The position numbers and the translations under genes were made by a program. Shown piece after piece: positions 7,012 through 15,810 of a stretch of 64,000 bases of DNA. Origin of the DNA: Gammaproteobacteria bacterium (GTDB lineage: Bacteria > Pseudomonadota > Gammaproteobacteria > Xanthomonadales > Wenzhouxiangellaceae); contig JAJFKX010000036.1 of assembly GCA_021772985.1 (NCBI GenBank), positions 62,001 through 126,000 on the forward strand, in the 5' to 3' direction. The notes beneath the pieces are model-generated. The model worked only from the letters and a program-made list of their open reading frames with translations, did no database searches and was not told where the DNA came from. Position 1 is the first letter of the stretch. The number at the start of each line of letters is the position of its first letter.

Positions 7012-8925
7012 TCAGAGATTGCGAGGCGCCTGTGGTTTTGGATCTGAGTTCGAGTGAACCCCTATGCGTTGCAATAGACTTTGGAATCGAGCATCGTGGT
7101 GGTATGGCTTCATTTCTTTCACAACATGCAGCCAAGCTAACGAACGTGCCCGTACCAGATAAGCCCGCTCCAGCCATTCGAACATTGAGTCAGCCTCGTT
7201 CAAACCTGCATAAACTGTGGCCACGTGAAAAGGAGACACATACACGTCTTTTGATAAAGTTTCCAACTCAGTAATGATTTCCCTTGCCTCATCCAGCATC
7301 CCGGCGACAGCAAAAGTATGGCCCAAAGCCGACATCGACAAGCTGTGTCCACCACCATGCTTGATGGCCAACTCAAACTCCTCAATGGCTTTTCCGTACA
7401 TTTCGTGTTGTTTGTAGATATGGCCCCTGGCCCAATGGCCACCCCAAAAAGTTGGATTGAACTCAATTAAGCTGTCTATCTCAGCACTAGCCTCAATGTA
7501 CTTTCCTGCCTGATACATTTGCCATCCAAGATTCAGGCTGGCAGCCAACGATAACGGGTTCAGCTGTTTAGCGTAACGGGCTCTGTCTATCGCCTCTTCA
7601 TTACGACTCATTGCTTCTAAAAGCTGGCTCTGCCACACATAAGCCTGATATAAGCTCGGATTCAGATCGATAGCACGCGCAAGCATTGCCTCAGCTGCAT
7701 CTGTATCCCAGTCGAATTTGAAATTAATGATGCCGAGAAATGCGTGAGGTTCGGCCAGGTCGGGGTTTATGCTCAAGGCTTTCAGCGCCATGGCATGCGC
7801 CTGCGGAATTGCAATCACCGGCGAGACAAGTTCCAGGCCGTGGCCAGCAAGCAGGCAATGACACGAAGCAAGCCCTGCATATGCTTCGGCGTAATCCGGT
7901 TCGATATTTATTGCCTCTTGAAAGAAATGCATACCTCGGCGATAACCGTTTGCAGTGAATTGATTGAAAAAATATCTGCCTTTCATATAAGCATCATAAG
8001 CAGCCGGATTCATTGGTTCGGCAGGCGATGTTGATGAAGGCAGTAATTCATCTGAAATTTGTGCGGCAACGGCTGTGGCAACTTCATTCTGCATCGACAG
8101 CAGGTCAAGCATCGGTCGTTCAAACGTTGATGACCAGACGTGCTCGTCGGTATCGCTGGCAATCAGTTGAGTGGTGATGCGGACGAGTTCATTGTCATGA
8201 AAGATACTGCCTTCAAGAATATAAGCGACACCAAGTGCACGACCAATCTCAGGTATTGGGGTTTCGGTATCGGAATACTGCATGACCGAGGTGAGCGAGG
8301 TGACTCGTAGGGTTGGTATCTTAGCCAATGAGGAAATAATTGCGTCGGTCATTGCTTCACTGAAATACTCTTCAGGTAAACGCGACCAATCTCTCAAGGG
8401 TAAAACGGCAAGACTCGAAGGTGAAGGCAATTGCTCGGATTCTGTAACCAGATTAGGCTCTTGCTTAGTTGTTTGATTGCCAAAATAAACAAATGCAATG
8501 ACCAGTAAAAAGATTGTGATAACAACCCCAAGATATAAGTTTTGTCGAGAATGGGGTGCTACATGCGGAGCATTAAGTGGGCGAAAAACGGGGACGTAGT
8601 GGCCTTTGGGGATATCAATCCGTAACAAATCACCGGCACCTTCATCCTCGTAATACTCTCTTAGTTTTGCCCGCAAGCGGCTGGCTTCAACTCGAACGAT
8701 CGAATCACTGCTGGGATCAAAATTTTCATCTTTCTCAAAGACATCGATCCCCAGGGTGAACTCTTTGAGCTGATCAGCTCGGCCTTCTAATTTTGCATTG
8801 ACGACGTAGTTGAGGAATGCGCTATGGCGCTTGGCAAGAGCGAATACCCTGCTCGCCAATATCCGGTCACATTGCGCCCGTACTTGTGCAACTGTGGCTT
8901 TAGATAATGGTTGATGAGTAGGCAT
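7012..8925 (-). CDS. Membrane-anchored TolB-like/TPR regulatory protein
   Basis: About 637 residues. The N-terminal ~110 form a conserved module with FDPSSDSIVRVEASRLRAKL and DIPKGHYVPVF, found at the front of many predicted signalling proteins with winged-helix or cyclase partners. A single membrane helix follows (LGVVITIFLLVIAFVYF), then a TolB/FlgO-like domain (LAVLPLRDWS, LGVAYILEGSI, ITTQLIASDTDEHVWSSTFER) and at least six tetratricopeptide repeats to the C-terminus. The expected arrangement is a cytoplasmic N-terminus and a periplasmic sensory TPR region. ATG 8925 is preferred over ATG 9009 because an extended -10 promoter at 8959-8967 would start transcription downstream of 9009. Target genes are unknown. 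Confidence 0.78.
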   Translation of the reverse strand: MPTHQPLSKATVAQVRAQCDRILASRVFALAKRHSAFLNYVVNAKLEGRADQLKEFTLGIDVFEKDENFDPSSDSIVRVEASRLRAKLREYYEDEGAGDLLRIDIPKGHYVPVFRPLNAPHVAPHSRQNLYLGVVITIFLLVIAFVYFGNQTTKQEPNLVTESEQLPSPSSLAVLPLRDWSRLPEEYFSEAMTDAIISSLAKIPTLRVTSLTSVMQYSDTETPIPEIGRALGVAYILEGSIFHDNELVRITTQLIASDTDEHVWSSTFERPMLDLLSMQNEVATAVAAQISDELLPSSTSPAEPMNPAAYDAYMKGRYFFNQFTANGYRRGMHFFQEAINIEPDYAEAYAGLASCHCLLAGHGLELVSPVIAIPQAHAMALKALSINPDLAEPHAFLGIINFKFDWDTDAAEAMLARAIDLNPSLYQAYVWQSQLLEAMSRNEEAIDRARYAKQLNPLSLAASLNLGWQMYQAGKYIEASAEIDSLIEFNPTFWGGHWARGHIYKQHEMYGKAIEEFELAIKHGGGHSLSMSALGHTFAVAGMLDEAREIITELETLSKDVYVSPFHVATVYAGLNEADSMFEWLERAYLVRARSLAWLHVVKEMKPYHHDARFQSLLQRIGVHSNSDPKPQAPRNL

Positions 8926-8958
8926 TAGGCTTATTTTTCTCGAGCCGCTCTCTGTATG

Positions 8959-8967
8959 ATTATAGCA
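8959..8967 (-). promoter_or_regulatory. Extended -10 promoter of the TPR regulator gene
   Basis: Reading the minus strand, TGCTATAAT is a perfect extended -10 element. No good -35 is seen, which extended -10 promoters tolerate. Predicted initiation near 8952 leaves a leader of about 27 bases before ATG 8925 and excludes the longer reading frame. Confidence 0.5.
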
Positions 8968-9250
8968 GAAGGCATTATTCAGTCGTATCCACACGGTGGC
9001 GACGCCCATTGGTTCTCTAATTAGTAAAAGATCATAAAAATCAATAGGGTGTAAAATTTAGATTTGGATTAATGTTGGTCGAATTGAAACTGGTTGGTGG
9101 GAAGAGCCTGGTGGGTGCACCAATAGTGGTTGTTCATATACAAAGTGTTATTTAATCTGTACAACGAATTTAATCAGCAAGCTTTTCAGGGTTAGCGCAT
9201 TTATTGCGATTGATCCGGTGCAGCAAGTTTTATTGCAAATAGGAATGGGT

Positions 9251-9775
9251 ATGGTTGAATTGGAAACGGAAAGGCTGATAATGCGGCAATGGCGGGAATC
9301 GGATCTGAATGTCTACGCAGAATTTTATTCCAACCAGCAAGCTGCGCGTTTTGTTGGCGGGCAGGTGACCAGAGATAAAGCCTGGCGGCAGATGGCTTCC
9401 ATTGTCGGTCATTGGGTGCTTAGAGGATATGGCCTTTGGGCAATTGAACAAAAGCAAGCACCCGGGCTGATCGGCTGCGTCGGTTTATGGGAGCCGGAAG
9501 GTTGGCCGGAGTTAGAGGTTGGTTATTGGCTTGTGCCTAAAGCACATGGACATGGTTATGCCACTGAAGCTGCTATCAGAGCACGCGATTATGCCTATAC
9601 TGAGCTCGAGGCGGAGACACTTGTCAGCTATATAGATCCAGCCAACGAGCCTTCCAAGCATGTTGCTGAACGTATGGGTGCATGGCACGAGGCAACTATC
9701 GAATTGCTGGATCACGGTCCGCATTGCGTCTACCGTCATCCCTCTCCCAGCATGTTAAATGGAGACGGAAAATGA
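9251..9775 (+). CDS. RimJ/RimL-type GNAT N-acetyltransferase
   Basis: A 174-residue GNAT acetyltransferase of the RimJ/RimL group, opening with VELETERLIMRQWRESD as these proteins do. Acetyl-CoA binding motif A is GYWLVPKAHGHGYATEA with the R/Q-x-x-G-x-A variant HGHGYA, and motif B is seen in DPANEPSKHVAERMG. These enzymes acetylate alpha-amino groups of proteins or small amines; the acceptor is not predictable here. Start ATG 9251 has AGGA six bases upstream. Its TGA overlaps the ATG of the cupin gene (ATGA), so the two form a translationally coupled pair. Confidence 0.88.
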   Translation: MVELETERLIMRQWRESDLNVYAEFYSNQQAARFVGGQVTRDKAWRQMASIVGHWVLRGYGLWAIEQKQAPGLIGCVGLWEPEGWPELEVGYWLVPKAHGHGYATEAAIRARDYAYTELEAETLVSYIDPANEPSKHVAERMGAWHEATIELLDHGPHCVYRHPSPSMLNGDGK

Positions 9776-10152
9776 GTGGTGAAAACTATCCTTATGTAAA
9801 TCATATGAACGTACTATATGATCCTTTACAGTTGATTGACATCCAATCATTAGCAGAGAAGTGCACTGATAAATGGCACAACCAAACGCTGTGCCAGGTC
9901 AACGACTCTGTGGTGAGGCTCGGTATATTGCATGGAGAGTATCATTGGCATAAGCACGATAAAGAAGACGAGTTTTTCTTCACCTTAGAGGGAACGCTAT
10001 TTATCGATGTAGAGGGATCTGAAACGGTTGAGTTACGGCCGCAACAGGGTTATGTCGTGCCAAAAGGTGTGGTTCACAAAACAAGAGCGCCGGAAAAAGC
10101 AATCGTACTCATGATTGAGACAGCGGGAATTATACCAACGGGCAACGCATAA
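9772..10152 (+). CDS. Cupin-domain protein
   Basis: A 126-residue single cupin barrel. Motif 1 is HWHKHDKEDEFFFTLEG, supplying two His and a Glu metal ligand, and motif 2 contains PKGVVHKTRAP with the last His. The preceding GGAGACGGAA is a clear ribosome-binding site, and the ATG overlaps the acetyltransferase stop. Small cupins of this type may be sugar isomerases, dioxygenases or simple ligand sensors. The tight coupling suggests it works on the same substrate as the acetyltransferase, which is an inference only. Confidence 0.85.
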   Translation: MSGENYPYVNHMNVLYDPLQLIDIQSLAEKCTDKWHNQTLCQVNDSVVRLGILHGEYHWHKHDKEDEFFFTLEGTLFIDVEGSETVELRPQQGYVVPKGVVHKTRAPEKAIVLMIETAGIIPTGNA

Positions 10153-10204
10153 TACGTAAACCAACGCAGGCATTTTAAAAAAAGTAACGCAAATCTGATT
10201 AAAT

Positions 10205-10240
10205 GGTTACATTGAGAAATGTGCTGATCTCAATGTAATC
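10205..10240. terminator. Long inverted repeat between convergent genes
   Basis: TTACATTGAGA (10207-10217) and TCTCAATGTAA (10228-10238) form an 11-bp perfect stem around a 10-base loop, extendable by a G-T and a G-C pair. It lies between the converging cupin and leucine-rich-repeat genes, the usual place for a bidirectional terminator. No adjoining T-run is present; a T-rich stretch for the minus strand is about 20 bases away. Confidence 0.5.
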
Positions 10241-10293
10241 ATTGCCGCTTAAGTGAGTTACCCGTTGCGGTTAGTCGCATTGCAACAATCTGC

Positions 10294-11478
10294 TCAATCA
10301 GACTGGTTTAGTATTTGTGCATCTGGGTCATTATCCGGTGGACTCGTATTTGGCACTGACGCATAGACAGACTGAGGGTTTTGTGGTGCAAAGTGTATTT
10401 GAACACCGCTGTTTTCCAGTTGCTTGAGAGTGCTGGCAGTTTCCGGCCAATTATCAAAACCAATGTCATTATTGGTCAAACTCAATACTTTTAATTCCAT
10501 TAAATCAGTTAAGTTAGTAATTGAACTAAGTCGGTTAGCATCAAGCACCAGCCATTGTATTTGGTGTTGTTTGCTCAGGCCGTTTAAATTACGAATTTGA
10601 TTTTTGGCAACAAACAGTTTTTGGATTTGTGGAGAGCTTGCAAGTGGACTTAAATCGGAGATCAAATTATCCCGCAAATCGACCCAGCTGAGTTCTGGAT
10701 GATCAGCAAGCGCCTGTATTTGCTTAATGCGATTTTCCCTCAGGTTTAACCGTTCAAGTTGGATCATGTTAGTCAGAAATGAAACATCACCTAGATTGGA
10801 ACCAGGTAAAGCCAGATCAACCAGATTGGATAATTTGAATAAAGCCGTGGTTTCGGTAAATTTATTCTGGCCAATCGATAGAATTTTTAATTGTGGCAAG
10901 GTCGCCAAAGGTGATAAATCGATGATTACGTTATCAGGTATCCAAAGCGCGACCAATTCTGTTTTATGTTTCAGATCAGAAATATCACTAATGTTATTTC
11001 CGGCTAAATCCAGACCGCGGATAACAGGCCAGTGTGAGATTACAGTCAACTCTTCAAGTTGATTGAATTCAGCACTGAAAAAAATTATTTCGCGCATCTT
11101 AGATAGCGGAGTAAGATCGCTAATTTGATTTTTGGATAGTATCAGCTGTTTGATTTGTGTCAGATTTGAAAGTGGTGAAAGGTTACTGATCTGGTTGTCT
11201 GTCGCATTCAGTGATCTTAGGTTGGTAGCAAATTCCAACCCCCCAAGATGAGCAATGTTCCGGCCGCTTATATCAAGCGATTGCAATTGGCTAAGCTGCT
11301 TTTGGGTGAGCATGCCCAAAGATATTCCCAATGTGTCCAACACCGCAGCCTGTAAAGCAGAATCATGGAATTGGACTTGCTTATCCTGCACAGCTGCCAT
11401 CACAATGGAACAAGTGCTTTGCAAGATTAACCAAACCAAAATTAACTTGACTGACAATGTGGTTGTACTTTTGCGCAT
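10294..11478 (-). CDS. Secreted SDS22-type leucine-rich-repeat protein
   Basis: A 394-residue protein with a signal peptide (basic MRKS.. then LILVWLILQSTCSIVMA) and about a dozen 22-residue leucine-rich repeats of the SDS22/internalin type, for example LRSLNATDNQISNLSPLSNL and LERLNLRENRIKQIQAL. Such solenoids are protein-interaction modules; no catalytic domain or surface anchor is visible, so it is probably periplasmic or released. The short Pro/Asp-rich tail is unstructured. ATG 11478 has a strong GGAGG. It is divergent from the CadC-like regulator gene (104 bases between starts), which makes it a likely target of that regulator. Confidence 0.87.
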   Translation of the reverse strand: MRKSTTTLSVKLILVWLILQSTCSIVMAAVQDKQVQFHDSALQAAVLDTLGISLGMLTQKQLSQLQSLDISGRNIAHLGGLEFATNLRSLNATDNQISNLSPLSNLTQIKQLILSKNQISDLTPLSKMREIIFFSAEFNQLEELTVISHWPVIRGLDLAGNNISDISDLKHKTELVALWIPDNVIIDLSPLATLPQLKILSIGQNKFTETTALFKLSNLVDLALPGSNLGDVSFLTNMIQLERLNLRENRIKQIQALADHPELSWVDLRDNLISDLSPLASSPQIQKLFVAKNQIRNLNGLSKQHQIQWLVLDANRLSSITNLTDLMELKVLSLTNNDIGFDNWPETASTLKQLENSGVQIHFAPQNPQSVYASVPNTSPPDNDPDAQILNQSD

Positions 11479-11581
11479 GACTGCCTCCGGGATTTGGAAA
11501 TAATTAAAACAAGGTGGTTTTATTGCAATCAAGTATTGTTTTATGAAGTCATTTACAGCAAGTAAAGAGTGGTGATAAAGC

Positions 11582-12442
11582 GTGATAAATGGTGAAAATG
11601 GGCAATCAATGCCGAATTGCCAGATAGCCAGCTTCGGTGAATTTCGGATTGATTTTTCTCAGCAAAGTGTTTGGCGTGGCCGGCAACGTGTTGAGCTGTC
11701 GCATTTATCATACCGATTGCTTGCCGAGTTGGTCAGGTCGGCTTCGAAGCCAGTATCAATTAAGGTGTTATCGGAACGTGTTTGGCAAACCCAGGTGACA
11801 GGAGATACGGTTAAGCAACGGGTAAAAACCTTGCGTCGAGCACTGGGTGATGATGCTAATTCCCCCCGTTACATAGAAAATGTACGAGGTCACGGTTATC
11901 GACTGGTATCAGCAGTTGACTTTCACGCGAATACAGCTGATTCCAAAGCAAAAAGTTTTACCTGGCGGTGGGTAGGTGCAGGTTTAATGGTTGTGCTGGC
12001 GCTTTTATTTATTCTAAAAAACAACTGGTATTCTGAACTTGCTTCAAATGAAGCTGTGCGGTTCGCACTAATGCCGATTAAACCTATTGGCAGCAAAAAC
12101 TGGACTGAAGCACTGGCTGCCGGTTTGGATGCGGAATTAAAAAATGCTTTTGGTCAGTTGTCTAGGTTAGAGCTGGTCAGCATGCCATTGGGTAATGATC
12201 AGTTCAAATTTGATGCTGAGACCTTATCCAGACAATTCGGCGTTGAAATCGCATTGACTGGGGCGGTTCGTTATGACCTTGAGCATTCAAGAGTCGTTTT
12301 TGAATTGATCGATTGCAATAACCAAAGTCAAATTGCTGCACGCGCGTTTGACCTTGAGGCAGGCTTTGATCTGGAAAAGCAGAAAAAGCTGACGATAGCA
12401 GTCGCTGATTTTGTTTCTGAGCAGTTGGCTTTGGCGCGTTAG
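11582..12442 (+). CDS. CadC/ToxR-like membrane transcription factor
   Basis: A 286-residue one-component regulator. An OmpR-type winged helix occupies residues ~15-110, ending with VKTLRRALGDD and YIENVRGHGYRL. A membrane helix follows at 129-147 (WVGAGLMVVLALLFILKNN), then a ~140-residue periplasmic domain with no recognisable ligand motif, though its order (FALMPI.., IALTGAVRYDLEHSRVVFEL) is faintly TolB/FlgO-like. By family it would sense an envelope signal and bind DNA without phosphorylation. GTG 11582 and ATG 11609 are both possible starts. Divergence from the leucine-rich-repeat gene suggests control of that gene and perhaps of itself. Confidence 0.85.
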   Translation: MINGENGQSMPNCQIASFGEFRIDFSQQSVWRGRQRVELSHLSYRLLAELVRSASKPVSIKVLSERVWQTQVTGDTVKQRVKTLRRALGDDANSPRYIENVRGHGYRLVSAVDFHANTADSKAKSFTWRWVGAGLMVVLALLFILKNNWYSELASNEAVRFALMPIKPIGSKNWTEALAAGLDAELKNAFGQLSRLELVSMPLGNDQFKFDAETLSRQFGVEIALTGAVRYDLEHSRVVFELIDCNNQSQIAARAFDLEAGFDLEKQKKLTIAVADFVSEQLALAR

Positions 12443-12452
12443 GTGCAAACAA

Positions 12453-12479
12453 ACCACGACGGTTGATAACCATCGTGGT
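12453..12479 (-). terminator. Intrinsic terminator of the cyanovirin-N homologue gene
   Basis: ACCACGA/TCGTGGT plus inner GGTT/AACC form an 11-bp stem with one mismatch and a 3-base loop. On the minus strand it is followed directly by TTTGTTTG, giving a usable U-rich tail. It also separates the converging CadC-like gene and may act in both directions. Confidence 0.65.
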
Positions 12480-12502
12480 GAGGGTAAATAATTTCGTGAG
12501 AC

Positions 12503-12889
12503 TTAATAAGTCAGTGCCCCATTATTATTGCTGATTCCACGTAGTGGCAGACTGGTTTCATTTGCATGGCCCGAACTGGTTCTGCAAATAGCCGATAAGG
12601 TTACATCAGGACCGTCAACCAGTATCTGGATATTACCGCAGCTCTGTTGAAAGGAACTGGCACCAGAACCTTGGGTCAGTTTGCCGTTTTGATTGCTGAT
12701 GCCCTGTAAAGCAAGACTTGCCGGTACTGCTTTGCCATCGGCTTGCAGACATGCTGCTTTCAGCAATGCATCTGTGCCATTGCCATAACCAAATCCGATA
12801 TTGGAACAAGTGTTCTGGAAAGTGCTTGCGGTTGCTAATTGTGCAAAACCTACAAATAAAATCACAGGCAATAGTAATTTTTTGAACAT
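12503..12889 (-). CDS. Secreted cyanovirin-N homology (CVNH) lectin-like protein
   Basis: A 128-residue protein with a signal peptide (MFKKLLLPVILFVGFAQLATA) and a complete CVNH domain built of two sequence repeats: STFQNTCSNIGF..LKAACLQADG..SLALQGISNQNGKL and SSFQQSCGNIQI..LSAICRTSSG..SLPLRGISNNNGAL. Each repeat carries the spaced Cys pair that forms a disulphide in this fold. CVNH proteins bind mannose-type glycans; the family is best known from cyanobacteria, fungi and ferns. ATG 12889 follows GGGAG at proper spacing. Export with disulphides suits an extracellular or periplasmic lectin. The carbohydrate target is unknown. Confidence 0.9.
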   Translation of the reverse strand: MFKKLLLPVILFVGFAQLATASTFQNTCSNIGFGYGNGTDALLKAACLQADGKAVPASLALQGISNQNGKLTQGSGASSFQQSCGNIQILVDGPDVTLSAICRTSSGHANETSLPLRGISNNNGALTY

Positions 12890-13107
12890 GATCAATCTCC
12901 CTAATAATTGTATGATCGACGGCTGCTGATTGCATCCGTGAGTAAATTATGTTGAAAGTGATTACAACATTCCTTCCGAAAACCTGCTGATATATGAGTT
13001 GCAATAATAAAAGCATCAAAAACAGTAAGATAAGGCTAAATATAAGCATCTTTTCGCTTATTATTGCTGGTAATCCAGCGGTGCGTAATCAGTCGGATTA
13101 TGCTGTT

Positions 13108-13962
13108 TTAAAGTTCAGCTTCAAAAATCTTATTTAATTCTGATTGCGGTATCTGTTGCTCGGCATATGAAAAAGTACCGTGTTGCAACAGTTCCTCGGC
13201 TGCTTTGCGGATTTGGAAATATAGCGCCCGAGCCAAACTGCCGCCGATACTGATCCGCCTGACACCCACCTGCTTGAGTTGCGATACGGAAACATCTGCT
13301 CCAGTCAGGCCCATGACAACGTTTATCGGGCCATTAATTTCTTTGACAAGCATGGAAACTGTATCCAGATCGCTTGCACCAGGCACAAATAGACAATCAG
13401 CACCGGCTTCACAGTACAGGTTTGCCCGTTGCACGGCTTTGCTGAAACCGTCTGGCTGTTTGACATTAATACAGTCGGTACGCGCTACCAGCACAAATGG
13501 AATTTCACTACTTTCAATGGCTGTCCGTGCTGCCTGGATTCGATCAACGGCCAATGAAATGTCATACAAGGGTTTGTCAGGTATGCCGGTGTAATCTTCA
13601 ATGTTTCCTCCAACTGCACCGGCTTTAATCGCCAGTTTGATGGTGTCCGCTACGATTTCAGGCGTATCGCCAAAACCGCCTTCCAGATCTGCGTTAACCG
13701 GGACTGATACTGAGCTGGTAATAGCCTGAACCTGAGCGAGCATTTGATTGCGGTCCAAACGGGCCTCAGCAGAGCAAAAACCGTTGTCTGGATGCCCCAT
13801 CGAAAAGGCGATGCCCGCACTTGTTGTTCCAATGGCTTTAAAGCCTGCAGAGACCAGCATTTTGGCACTGCCGGCATCCCATGCGTTGGGCATCAGAAAG
13901 CAACCATCATTAAGATGTTGATCATGAAATTTTTTAGCCCGTTGGTAAAGTGGTTGATTCAC
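13108..13962 (-). CDS. Isocitrate lyase/PEP mutase superfamily protein
   Basis: A 284-residue TIM-barrel enzyme of the PEP mutase/isocitrate lyase superfamily. Signatures are LMPNAWDAGSAKMLVSAGF, GTTSAGIAFSMG (substrate loop), PVNADLEGGFGD with the metal-binding Asp, GGNIEDY and VARTDC. The motif set fits the PEP-mutase-like subgroup of methylisocitrate-lyase/oxaloacetate-decarboxylase type proteins; the KKCGH-type Cys loop of true isocitrate lyases is absent. The start is GTG 13962, preceded by AGGAA at six bases; a TTG at 13977 would place that site inside the gene. It stands alone, so the substrate, probably a small 2-oxo or hydroxy acid, is not determined. Confidence 0.85.
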   Translation of the reverse strand: MNQPLYQRAKKFHDQHLNDGCFLMPNAWDAGSAKMLVSAGFKAIGTTSAGIAFSMGHPDNGFCSAEARLDRNQMLAQVQAITSSVSVPVNADLEGGFGDTPEIVADTIKLAIKAGAVGGNIEDYTGIPDKPLYDISLAVDRIQAARTAIESSEIPFVLVARTDCINVKQPDGFSKAVQRANLYCEAGADCLFVPGASDLDTVSMLVKEINGPINVVMGLTGADVSVSQLKQVGVRRISIGGSLARALYFQIRKAAEELLQHGTFSYAEQQIPQSELNKIFEAEL

Positions 13963-14305
13963 GGTGATTTCCTGCAAAGTTGCTGTGTTTGAATTTGGTA
14001 GTCACATCAGCGAGTATTTGTGATCGCTGCTGTGGTATTACGTGTCTATGTCCATTTGACATGGATTGCAGTAGGGCTGGGCTTTTAGCCTGGATTTTAG
14101 TGCAGCCAAGTTCCGTAAAATTAATCCTGCATACGCTAATATGGCATGCTGGAGGCGCTGATGCCAAACCTTGGATATAAAACTTATATAGCAATAATAA
14201 ACAGTCAATTGTTGGAAGGATTGTGTCTTGGGTTCATCAATACCGGATCAATCATTCAGCACAGCCATACATTATGATTATGCATAGACACTATCCCAAT
14301 GGGCA
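13963..14305. other. Intergenic region, 343 bases
   Basis: Divergent spacer between the PEP-mutase-like gene and a GNAT gene. I find no open frame with credible start, no tRNA-like fold and no strong hairpin. AT-rich stretches near 14175-14210 and 14265-14290 may hold the acetyltransferase promoter, but no convincing -35/-10 pair stands out. Confidence 0.5.
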
Positions 14306-14770
14306 ATGATTAATATTGTTGAGGTCCATAATGGCAGGAATCTTCAGTATATTCGGCAGCTTTTCAAGGAATATGCCAATTCATTGAAAATCAGTTTGGA
14401 TTTTCAGGATTTTGATCAAGAACTCGCCGGCCTGCCTGGTGCTTATATGTCGCCCGATGGATGCCTTTTGCTGGCTGATTGGGATAAGCAGGTTGCTGGC
14501 TGTGTTGCCTTAAGAAAACTGTGTGACAATATTTGTGAGATGAAAAGGTTGTATATCAGGCCGCAGTTCCGAGGGTTAGGTATAGGCAAATCTTTGGCTG
14601 AAACAGTTATTAAGCAAGCTGTAGTGATGGGGTACAGCCGGATGCGATTAGATACCCTGCCGACCATGGAAGCGGCCCGCGCAATGTATTCATCTTTGGG
14701 GTTTAAAGAAGTAAATGCTTACTGTTATAACCCGATTGAGGGAACGGTTTTTATGGAGTTGCAGTTGTAG
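14306..14770 (+). CDS. GNAT family N-acetyltransferase
   Basis: A 154-residue GNAT protein. The acetyl-CoA motif is unusually clear: EMKRLYIRPQFRGLGIGKSL contains R-x-x-G-x-G, followed by LDTLPTMEAARAMYSSLGF, the motif B region typical of small-molecule or amino-acid acetyltransferases. The first ~50 residues vary, as expected for the acceptor-binding side. No operon partner is close. The ATG follows a weak GGGCA. Substrate unknown. Confidence 0.88.
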   Translation: MINIVEVHNGRNLQYIRQLFKEYANSLKISLDFQDFDQELAGLPGAYMSPDGCLLLADWDKQVAGCVALRKLCDNICEMKRLYIRPQFRGLGIGKSLAETVIKQAVVMGYSRMRLDTLPTMEAARAMYSSLGFKEVNAYCYNPIEGTVFMELQL

Positions 14771-14861
14771 CATCTGTCAGTTTGTCAAATGACATTCAAA
14801 AAGGCAGATCAGCAGGCTATGCTGCAGCTAGCGTAATATTTTCGAATAATATTAGCGTGAG

Positions 14862-15407
14862 ATGACCACAATGCTAGTGGCTGAACAACGTGGAGTCCTT
14901 CGAGGAATAGTTATCGGAGTCGGGGTTACGGTGGTATCGCTAGTGGTTGTTGTAACCATCCAGTCATTGATGTTCTCAGTTGATTTATCCAGTGCTGAAC
15001 GGATCAAGTTTGCATTGCAGGCTGATTTGGCTTTGGCCTTGTGGTTGGCTTTTTCCATCGGCCGATTGGCGCGGCACCGGTTCTTCACTGCTGAAGATAT
15101 AGATGGTGGTGGCCTCAGCAACGGTACAGAGCAAGCCTGGATTTTACAGGCCACATTACAAAACACGCTGGAACAGACGGTGTTGGCCGTACTGGTTCAT
15201 ATTATTTGGGCAGTGATGATGCCACAGACCTGGCTTTCAGCGCTGCCGGTTGCGGTCAGCATGTTTATCATTGGCAGAGTATTATTTGTGCGCGGTTACC
15301 GCCGCGGAGCTTCAGCTCGCGCCCTGGGGTTTGCGCTAACTTTCTATCCTTCAGTTTTAATGCTTATCGCTATCGTTATAAAAGCGCTATCAGGTCTCTT
15401 TGGTTAA
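14862..15407 (+). CDS. MAPEG family membrane protein
   Basis: A 181-residue membrane protein with four hydrophobic segments. The MAPEG hallmark is present: LQNTLEQTVLAVLVHIIWA in the helix with a conserved Asn and Glu, then IGRVLFVRGYRRGASARALGFALTFYP. MAPEG enzymes (membrane-associated proteins in eicosanoid and glutathione metabolism) are trimeric glutathione transferases or peroxidases in the inner membrane. The protein is longer than most because of a polar N-terminal stretch and a ~40-residue loop between helices one and two. No partner gene indicates its substrate. Confidence 0.85.
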   Translation: MTTMLVAEQRGVLRGIVIGVGVTVVSLVVVVTIQSLMFSVDLSSAERIKFALQADLALALWLAFSIGRLARHRFFTAEDIDGGGLSNGTEQAWILQATLQNTLEQTVLAVLVHIIWAVMMPQTWLSALPVAVSMFIIGRVLFVRGYRRGASARALGFALTFYPSVLMLIAIVIKALSGLFG

Positions 15408-15810
15408 TCTGCTAGTGTTTGCCTGCTGGCGCGCGCTGTATTGGCAATATGCCACCAAGACGAAAGTTGTAAGACGCATAAATTCATGTTTCCCCAGGCC
15501 TTTCATGCTTCACCATTCTGAGGATGAGCCCTAACTACGAATAGACCTTCACGTTTTATCGATCCTGTATCGGTATCTTTACATTTCTAAACCGTGCTGG
15601 CGTATGGGTGTTTGATGCCAGTCTCGGGTTGTATCTGAAAGCATTCAAACAACTCGGACAAATGCCCTGGAGATATCCATTTACTGCACCAGCGAGCTAT
15701 TTTGGGATTAATTGGCAGGCATGAATGCTGTGGATGAAGAGACTCCGGGTGTTTCCCCACCCACAAAAATAAGAACCAGCAAGCTAGGACAGGCCAGGAG
15801 GCGAGTAACT
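15408..15810. other. Intergenic region, 403 bases
   Basis: Spacer between the MAPEG and CFA-synthase-like genes. The frame of the methyltransferase stays open back to 15712, but that extension has no ribosome-binding site and a low-complexity hydrophilic sequence, so I treat it as leader. No terminator with a T-run, RNA gene or repeat was recognised. The promoter is presumably here but not identifiable with confidence. Confidence 0.5.

Noticed and set aside
15712..15810. In-frame N-terminal extension of the CFA-synthase-like protein
   Set aside because: No ribosome-binding site upstream, whereas ATG 15811 follows a perfect AGGAGG at nine bases.
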